Below, in pieces: positions 14,088 to 17,733 of a stretch of 17,733 bases of DNA. The DNA comes from an uncultured Oscillospiraceae bacterium (GTDB taxonomy: Bacteria; Bacillota; Clostridia; Oscillospirales; Oscillospiraceae). The stretch covers positions 1 to 17,733 of the forward strand of contig CAJUNA010000036.1 in assembly GCA_910587645.1 (NCBI GenBank), written 5' to 3'. Numbering within the stretch: the first letter of the stretch is position 1; each line of letters opens with the position of its first letter. Under the pieces are notes generated by a model. That model worked only from the letters and a program-made list of their open reading frames with translations, was not told where the DNA came from and made no database searches. A program made the translations under genes and the position numbers.

Positions 14088-14333
14088 TTCCGGGTCTATT
14101 CCTAACAGCCACAGAGCCGAAACGTTTAGCGCCCCGGCCAATAAAGGCACCTCATAATCTGGTACCACCCGAGCACCGGATTCTATCCGGCTGACTGCTT
14201 TCTGCGTCAGGGCATGTCCTTCCAACTGAACCTTTGCGGCAAGCTGTTCCTGAGAAAGGCCTGCCAATTCTCGTGCGGTGCGAACCCGTCCGCCGCAGGT
14301 ATTGCATGTCCCGTCTATTGTCAGCAGCCGCAT
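14076..14333 (-). CDS. Small XRE-family regulator with N-terminal CxxC (85 aa)
   Basis: Residues 15-75 form a helix-turn-helix of the Cro/C1 type (RVRTARELAGLSQEQLAAK, then LTQKAVSRIESGARVVPDY). The N-terminus contains CNTCG (Cys10, Cys13), a lone CxxC that could be redox- or metal-sensitive. The start ATG at 14333-14331 is set by GGAGG 7 nt upstream. A longer reading to 14438 has no ribosome site and crosses palindromic operator-like DNA. The terminator is built into its last codons. It is upstream of and co-oriented with the second XRE gene but probably a separate transcript. The target is unknown. Confidence 0.85.
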   Translation of the reverse strand: MRLLTIDGTCNTCGGRVRTARELAGLSQEQLAAKVQLEGHALTQKAVSRIESGARVVPDYEVPLLAGALNVSALWLLGIDPEGAP

Positions 14334-14350
14334 GTCAGCACCTCCATCCC

Positions 14351-14366
14351 AAAGATGACTATCTTT
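14351..14366. promoter_or_regulatory. Palindrome AAAGAT-GACT-ATCTTT before the small XRE gene
   Basis: This perfect 6-bp dyad lies 18 bp upstream of the XRE start codon. A related sequence, AAGATGACT, recurs at 14410-14418 within a near-palindrome (TCATCcTTAAGATGA, 14402-14416). Paired dyads in the control region are typical of XRE autoregulation. Confidence 0.4.
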
Positions 14367-14401
14367 AACAATTTCACGATACCATAGAAATGTTGGAAGA
14401 A

Positions 14402-14418
14402 TCATCCTTAAGATGACT
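14402..14418. promoter_or_regulatory. Near-palindrome TCATC(C)TTAAGATGA
   Basis: This imperfect dyad with one extra base shares AAGATGACT with the palindrome at 14351. It lies between the divergent XRE and pseudouridine-synthase genes, so it could affect both. Confidence 0.35.
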
Positions 14419-14465
14419 GAATTGGTAAAAAAATCCATTTATGCCGATTGGTAGGAAAAGTATGG

Positions 14466-14494
14466 TGGACTTTTCCCTTGGATTCGGGTATAAT
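14466..14494 (+). promoter_or_regulatory. Sigma-A promoter of the S4 pseudouridine synthase
   Basis: TGGACT (14466-14471), 17-bp spacer, then TATAAT (14489-14494). The predicted start near 14501 gives a short leader with GAGGGAG 8-9 nt before the ATG at 14525. Confidence 0.75.
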
Positions 14495-14524
14495 GCACCC
14501 AAGAAAGCAGAGGGAGTCCATGCC

Positions 14525-15496
14525 ATGCGGGAATTTATTATTGGGAAAAATGATGCGGGCCAGCGGGTAGACCGGTTTTTGTCAAAGGCCATGCCCCTGC
14601 TGCCTGGGGCGCTGCTGCAAAAGTATATCCGGATCAAGCGGGTGAAGTGCAACGGCGCGCGGTGCCAGCGGGATCAACGGCTGGCGGAAGGCGATGTGCT
14701 CCAGGTCTATATTAACGATGAATTTTTTGAGCAGCCCAGGGAAGATAACCTGTTTTTGACATTGTTCCAGCCAAAGCTGGAGATCCTATATGAAGATGAA
14801 AACATTTTGCTGACGGACAAGCGGCCCGGGATGGTGGTTCACGCCGATGAAACAGAAAAGGTGAACACATTGATCAACCATATCCAGGCATATCTCTATC
14901 AAAAACGGGAGTGGAACCCTAAATGGGAAAATGCGTTCGCCCCGGCTCTTTGCAACCGGATTGACCGCAATACCGGCGGCATCGTGATCGCGGCAAAAAA
15001 CGCGGAAACGCTGCGGATCCTGACCGCTAAGATCCGGGATAGGGAGATTACAAAAAAGTACCTGTGCGTGGCTTTGGGCGTGATGAATCCGCCGGAGGGC
15101 AGGCTGGAGTGCTTCCTGCTGAAGGACGAGGGAAAAAAGCAGGTCACCGTATATCACCGGCCTGTACCGGGAGGGAAATCCGCCGTAACCCTTTACCGGA
15201 CTGTCCGACGCCAGGGGGCGTTAAGCCTTGTGGAAGCGGAACTTCTGACAGGCAGAACCCATCAGATCCGCGCATCCTTCGCCGACGCCGGGCACCCGCT
15301 GCTGGGGGACGGGAAGTATGGAAAGGGGGATATCAACCGGAAATATAGCGAAACGAAGCAGGCGCTTTACAGCTATTACATTAAATTTGATTTTCCAACG
15401 GACGCCGGGATACTGGAGTATCTGCGGGGCAGGGTGTTCCAGATAAAAAAGGTGCCGTTTGTGGAAAAATATTTTGGAAAAGGGATAGCAGAGTAA
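14525..15496 (+). CDS. RluA-family pseudouridine synthase with S4 domain
   Basis: The 323-aa protein is a pseudouridine synthase of the RluA/RluC/RluD type, acting on 23S rRNA or tRNA. Residues 1-65 are an S4 RNA-binding domain (GQRVDRFLSKAM, then RIKRVKCNGARCQRDQRLAEGD). The catalytic motif appears as NRIDRNTGG (144-152), with catalytic Asp147. The usual HRLD histidine is replaced by Asn, a tolerated variant. GRTHQIRASFADAGHPLLGD is the second signature. The start at 14525 has a good ribosome site (AGGGAG). An upstream reading from 14441 would include the promoter. It is monocistronic, divergent from the small XRE gene, and ends in strong hairpins. Confidence 0.93.
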   Translation: MREFIIGKNDAGQRVDRFLSKAMPLLPGALLQKYIRIKRVKCNGARCQRDQRLAEGDVLQVYINDEFFEQPREDNLFLTLFQPKLEILYEDENILLTDKRPGMVVHADETEKVNTLINHIQAYLYQKREWNPKWENAFAPALCNRIDRNTGGIVIAAKNAETLRILTAKIRDREITKKYLCVALGVMNPPEGRLECFLLKDEGKKQVTVYHRPVPGGKSAVTLYRTVRRQGALSLVEAELLTGRTHQIRASFADAGHPLLGDGKYGKGDINRKYSETKQALYSYYIKFDFPTDAGILEYLRGRVFQIKKVPFVEKYFGKGIAE

Positions 15497-15520
15497 GAAG
15501 GTTTCGGTATTGGGTATTGG

Positions 15521-15562
15521 AAGCATCCCGGCCATCGGAGCAATCTGGCAGCCGGGATGCTT
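15521..15562 (+). terminator. Hairpin after the pseudouridine synthase
   Basis: AAGCATCCCGGC (15521-15532) pairs perfectly with GCCGGGATGCTT (15551-15562) across an 18-nt loop, 25 bp after the stop. The plus-strand continuation is TGCCAAAA, so there is no real U-tract. Confidence 0.5.
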
Positions 15563-15568
15563 TGCCAA

Positions 15569-15611
15569 AAACCGGCTTGCCGCCTGCTAATAGCAGGCGG
15601 CAAGCCGGTTT
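15569..15611. terminator. 43-bp perfect palindrome, bidirectional terminator
   Basis: Arms 15569-15589 and 15591-15611 are perfectly complementary around a single central A. On the minus strand the stem runs into TTTTTGGC, a fair U-tract for the cysteine-rich gene ending at 15634. On the plus strand it runs into TTTCGTTAC. It sits between convergent genes and can end both transcripts. Confidence 0.85.
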
Positions 15612-15633
15612 CGTTACTTGCATCTATTTTCTC

Positions 15634-16482
15634 TTAATGGCAGCAATTGCAGCAATGCTTTGCGCCTTCGTAGTCGCAGGTGTTGTTCAGGCTGTTGGGA
15701 GGGAAGAATTCGTCCACAGGGAAGCTAATATTCTGGAACAGCTCGCAGGGATCCTCGCTGGCTCCGCAGCCACAGCCGCTGGTGCAATCCTTGTCGGGCA
15801 TGCAGTAGTCGAATACCGGGATCAAAAGCTGAGTGTCCCGTTCCAGACGGATAATCGAGAACTGGCCCAGTGTCACAAACGCGCGGCGGCAGTCGTCACC
15901 CATGGTCAGCTCACAGCCGAAGCACTGGCATACGCAGGCCGGAATCTCGCAAATGTCGCAGTCACAGCAGCGGTTCTCGCAGCATTCCACCAACTTGGCA
16001 TCCAGGACGATGGGGTCGACAGTCTCCACCACTGCGGTGGGCAGGTTGCTGCGCTCCAGGAACTGGCGGTCCATGGCATCTACCCGCAGCTCAGAGGAGA
16101 AAATCTTCGCGCTGCCTTCGCTGCCAAAGAGGATTACCCGCTTGTCAAAGACGCACAGGCCTTCTACCTCCACCGGGCGGGGGCAGGAGCAGTAGGCGTT
16201 GAGGGTCACACGGTAGAAAAAGCGCATATCCACCGTATAGAAGCCACGGTTGAACACCACCGGCTCGACGTCAATGTACGTATAGAGCAGCTCCGCCTTG
16301 CCGCCTTTCACCGTCTGGGCGCGGCTGAGGATATCCTGGCCCGCCTGGGTCGGATAGAAGCGCAGGTCTTCGATACAGTCCTTATCCCGGCAACTATCAA
16401 AAATTTTCTTGGTATGGATACAAACGGCCTCGCAGTTATCCCGCATGCTGGAAACGGGGCCGGGAACAATACGTTCAGGCAT
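15634..16482 (-). CDS. Cysteine-rich protein of unknown function
   Basis: I do not recognise a named family. The 282-aa protein contains 28 cysteines. There is an N-terminal CEAVCIHTKKIFDSCRDKDC segment (17-36) and a well-folded-looking middle (AELLYTYIDVEPVVFNRGFY, FGSEGSAKIFSSEL). A dense central cluster follows (ECCENRCCDCDIC, then CVCQCFGC), with a Cys-Gly motif (CTSGCGCG) and a terminal CCNCCH. No signal peptide or membrane segment is seen. The start ATG has AGGAGG 7 nt upstream. Upstream there is no good sigma-A promoter, but a sigma-K-like arrangement is present. A spore-coat or exosporium protein, cross-linked through cysteines, is a reasonable hypothesis. Metal storage is an alternative. 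Confidence 0.8.
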   Translation of the reverse strand: MPERIVPGPVSSMRDNCEAVCIHTKKIFDSCRDKDCIEDLRFYPTQAGQDILSRAQTVKGGKAELLYTYIDVEPVVFNRGFYTVDMRFFYRVTLNAYCSCPRPVEVEGLCVFDKRVILFGSEGSAKIFSSELRVDAMDRQFLERSNLPTAVVETVDPIVLDAKLVECCENRCCDCDICEIPACVCQCFGCELTMGDDCRRAFVTLGQFSIIRLERDTQLLIPVFDYCMPDKDCTSGCGCGASEDPCELFQNISFPVDEFFPPNSLNNTCDYEGAKHCCNCCH

Positions 16483-16543
16483 AATAGAACCTCCTAAATT
16501 AGTAACTCGGTCTCTGTTGTTGGGAAGGCGTTGGCCTTCATTC

Positions 16544-16570
16544 CAGTCTATGCGCCTTGGGCCGGGTGGT
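16544..16570 (-). promoter_or_regulatory. Possible sigma-K-type (sporulation) promoter
   Basis: On the minus strand AC (16570-16569), 16 bp, then CATAGACTG (16552-16544) resembles the sigma-K pattern AC-N16-CATAnnnTA with one mismatch. It lies about 60 bp upstream of the cysteine-rich gene. A short motif such as this can occur by chance. Confidence 0.3.
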
Positions 16571-16582
16571 GAAAATTTGGGC

Positions 16583-16611
16583 TATACAAATTTCTCCCCA
16601 GCAGGTATAAT
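16583..16611 (+). promoter_or_regulatory. Sigma-A promoter of the DUF4364 gene
   Basis: TATACA (16583-16588), 17-bp spacer, TATAAT (16606-16611). Transcription would start near 16618, about 22 nt before the start codon, with TAGGAGG in between. Confidence 0.75.
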
Positions 16612-16639
16612 AGCCATAACAACCTTTAGGAGGCGCGCT

Positions 16640-17167
16640 ATGTCCTCATATGGCTTTATCAGCGGCAAGCTGGAAATCAAATTCCTTATTTTGTACATCG
16701 CGGCCAGGATCGTGGAGCCGGTTCCCTTCGAAACCTTGCAGGAATTGAGCATGTGCGATGAAGGGGTGGACTATTTCGGCTTTTCCGAATGCCTGGCAGA
16801 CTTAGTGCGCACGGAGCATCTGGCCTTAACAGACGGCCTTTACACCATTACAGCCAAGGGCCAGCGCAACAGCGCCGTGTGCGAAAGCAGCCTTCCCTAC
16901 ACCGTACGGATGCAGGCGGAGCAAAAGCTGGCCCTGTGTAACGAGCAGCTTAAGCGCCGCGCCCTGGTCAAGGCATCCGTCCAGCCTCGGGACAAGGGGG
17001 GCTATGATGTCACGCTCTCCCTCAGCGATGAGCTGGACGAGCTGATGCACCTGCGCCTGCTAGTGACCCGTCAGGACATCGCACTGGAGCTGCAAAAGAA
17101 ATTCCGCGAGGGCGCAGAAAGTCTCTACGCCAAGATACTCGCGGATCTGTATGGAGGGAACCTGTAG
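16640..17167 (+). CDS. DUF4364 family protein
   Basis: This 175-aa cytoplasmic protein matches the clostridial DUF4364 family by its N-terminal pattern (GFISGKLEIKFLILYIAARI, then YFGFSECLADLVRTEHLALT and YTITAKGQ). That half looks like a winged-helix fold (helices, then a beta wing ending in 'iT.kG'), so a DNA-binding regulator is plausible, but the function is not established. The C-terminal half is mixed beta and helix. ATG 16640 is chosen because TAGGAGG lies 6 nt upstream and the promoter just before it. A longer reading from 16409 is antisense to the neighbouring gene. It is single-gene and divergent from the cysteine-rich gene. Confidence 0.85.
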   Translation: MSSYGFISGKLEIKFLILYIAARIVEPVPFETLQELSMCDEGVDYFGFSECLADLVRTEHLALTDGLYTITAKGQRNSAVCESSLPYTVRMQAEQKLALCNEQLKRRALVKASVQPRDKGGYDVTLSLSDELDELMHLRLLVTRQDIALELQKKFREGAESLYAKILADLYGGNL

Positions 17168-17200
17168 CACGAAATATTTCCGTGTTCCGCCAAAAGAAGA

Positions 17201-17224
17201 GGGCTATGGTATAAGCCATAGCCC
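17201..17224. terminator. Hairpin after the DUF4364 gene
   Basis: GGGCTATGG (17201-17209) and CCATAGCCC (17216-17224) form a perfect 9-bp stem, 34 bp after the stop. On the plus strand it is followed by TTCAAAAATT, a poor U-tract. On the minus strand by TCTTCTTTTGG, a better one that would block read-through from the IS remnant. The next 110 bp up to the IS5 remnant contain no gene I can support. Confidence 0.5.
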
Positions 17225-17332
17225 TTCAAAAATTATATTATGCTCTGTTTTCCACTTTCGCGAGCTCCGTTTCCTTATCCAAGCCCGTAACAAAAACTTT
17301 TTTGAGATCCAACTAGATATCGTCTACACGGG

Positions 17333-17580
17333 TTAAGCACGGATAGCAGCCCAGATGGCAATACAACGGACATGTACCGCAGCGATAAAGGCGTCTGAGG
17401 TCTTGGCATAGCGAGTGGCAATACCTCTCCAGCGTTTCAAAGCTAAGAAACAATTTTCTATCCGATGGCGCAGCTTCTTTACAATCCGCTCTGCATTCGC
17501 ATCCACGGCCAGATGTATTTTAGTGCTGGGTTCCCTTTGTCCTGAACATATCCTGATTGCCGCCCTTTGCCCCTGCTGCG
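17333..17580 (-). pseudogene. IS5-family transposase remnant (deleted, frameshifted, interrupted)
   Basis: The minus-strand reading gives STKIHLAVDAN followed directly by RHRIENCFLALKRWRGIATR and YAKTSDAFIAAVHVRCIAIW, stopping at 17335-17333. The first part is the TKIHlavDA block and the second the C-terminal 'R..iEn.F..lKrwRgIAtRYaK' block of IS5-type DDE transposases. About 80-100 intervening residues are missing, with the join near 17490-17497. Upstream, KGGNQDMFRTKG is readable only in a different frame, which indicates an indel near 17530-17536. The 5' end is cut at 17581 by the IS21 end. The gene is dead. Confidence 0.8.
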
Positions 17581-17640
17581 TGTCAGCGCCAATGATAAAA
17601 TGTAAAAAAACGCCGAGGAAAAAATGTAGTTTTGTGGCGG
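17581..17640 (+). repeat. IS21 left terminal inverted repeat
   Basis: Gapless match to the reverse complement of the left-edge terminal region at 47 of 60 positions. It includes the internal blocks TGTAAAAAAACGCCGAGGAA and TGTAGTTTTGTGGCGG. Confidence 0.78.
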
Positions 17641-17659
17641 AGGTGAAGGGAAAAAGATA

Positions 17660-17699
17660 GACTCCCAATCAGGGCGAGAAAGAGCTCGGAAAGGGAGTC
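17660..17699 (+). promoter_or_regulatory. Foldback sequestering the istA ribosome site
   Basis: GACTCCC (17660-17666) is complementary to GGGAGTC (17693-17699), which contains the GGGAG ribosome site of istA. A small inner helix (CGAG 17675-17678 with CTCG 17685-17688) lies between them. Transcripts that begin upstream of 17660 would hide the ribosome site. Confidence 0.5.
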
Positions 17700-17704
17700 A
17701 GAAA

Positions 17705-17733
17705 ATGAAAGGAGCACAGTGGATGGATATCCG
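17705..17733 (+). CDS. istA: IstA transposase, first codons (partial)
   Basis: ATG at 17705-17707 starts MKGAQWMDI before the window ends. GGGAG lies 7 nt upstream. The 'W.dI' start fits IstA proteins, in which a helix-turn-helix follows, but nine residues are not diagnostic. The call rests mainly on the position 125 bp inside an IS21 left end. The ribosome site is the 3' arm of an inverted repeat (see 17660-17699). Confidence 0.55.

Larger units (their letters stand above)
17581..17733 (+). mobile_element. IS21-family element, left end (partial)
   Basis: The sequence beginning TGTCAGCGCC at 17581 is the inverted-repeat partner of the IS21 end at 221-293 and is followed by an istA-like start codon at 17705. 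The element continues beyond the window. It has inserted into the IS5-family remnant. It has the same orientation (+) as the element at the left edge. Confidence 0.75.

Noticed and set aside
13924..14112. N-terminal extension of the 111-aa XRE protein to 14112
   Set aside because: The extension covers the -10, the TATCGGTA repeats and a terminator, and the internal ATG at 13923 has an excellent ribosome site.
15517..16497. Plus-strand frame opposite the cysteine-rich gene
   Set aside because: It runs through two terminator hairpins and mirrors the minus-strand gene, which has the ribosome site and conserved-looking blocks.
1..17733. Composite transposon carrying the arginine genes
   Set aside because: Only single ends of the IS21 elements are visible, the interior is core metabolism, and no common outer target duplication can be examined.
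1..17733. CRISPR arrays, tRNA or rRNA genes
   Set aside because: No regularly spaced repeats and no tRNA- or rRNA-like sequences were seen on either strand.

Overview
The window looks like chromosomal DNA of a gut-type Clostridia (Oscillospiraceae-like) bacterium. Evidence is the GC-rich Firmicutes coding style, strong AGGAGG ribosome sites, sigma-A promoters, a clostridial gdhA, a DUF4364 protein and clostridial IS/TnpV debris. The assignment is an inference from protein character, not a database match.

Layout. Bases 1-293 are the right end of an IS21-family element (istB C-terminus plus terminal repeat). Bases 318-779 are a scrapyard: the C-terminus of an amidohydrolase, the C-terminal half of a MerR-type regulator, and the first codons of a tnpV gene fused out of frame to it. 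Bases 836-2380 hold monocistronic gdhA (glutamate dehydrogenase) with its own promoter and terminator. Bases 2476-10507 are a seven-gene minus-strand operon, argG-argH-argC-argJ-argB-argD plus a small RluA-type pseudouridine synthase translationally coupled to argD. A divergent control region follows (10428-10885), then a plus-strand NCS2 purine permease and a convergent DUF1275/YoaK-like membrane protein.

Bases 13310-14440 carry a compact regulator module on the minus strand: an 85-aa XRE protein whose stop codon lies in the loop of its terminator, then a 111-aa XRE protein overlapped (ATGA) by a 70-aa zinc-ribbon protein. A plus-strand S4/RluA pseudouridine synthase, a cysteine-rich protein of unknown function (minus) and a DUF4364 protein (plus) follow. 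The right edge is a decayed IS5-family transposase interrupted at 17581 by the left end of an IS21-family element whose istA start is just inside the window.

How the genes work together: GdhA makes glutamate. ArgJ (ornithine acetyltransferase, probably also N-acetylglutamate synthase), ArgB, ArgC and ArgD carry it through the acetylated cycle to ornithine. ArgG and ArgH convert citrulline to arginine. argF and carAB are not in the window, so the citrulline-forming step must be encoded elsewhere.

The least ordinary signals are the matching IS21 ends in direct orientation at both edges, the foldback covering the istA ribosome site, the XRE/zinc-ribbon module with a two-helical-turn operator-like repeat, the cysteine-rich gene with a possible sporulation promoter, and the scrambled MerR/TnpV junction. 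I see no clear novel defence or metabolic system. Most of the window is core metabolism framed by insertion sequences.
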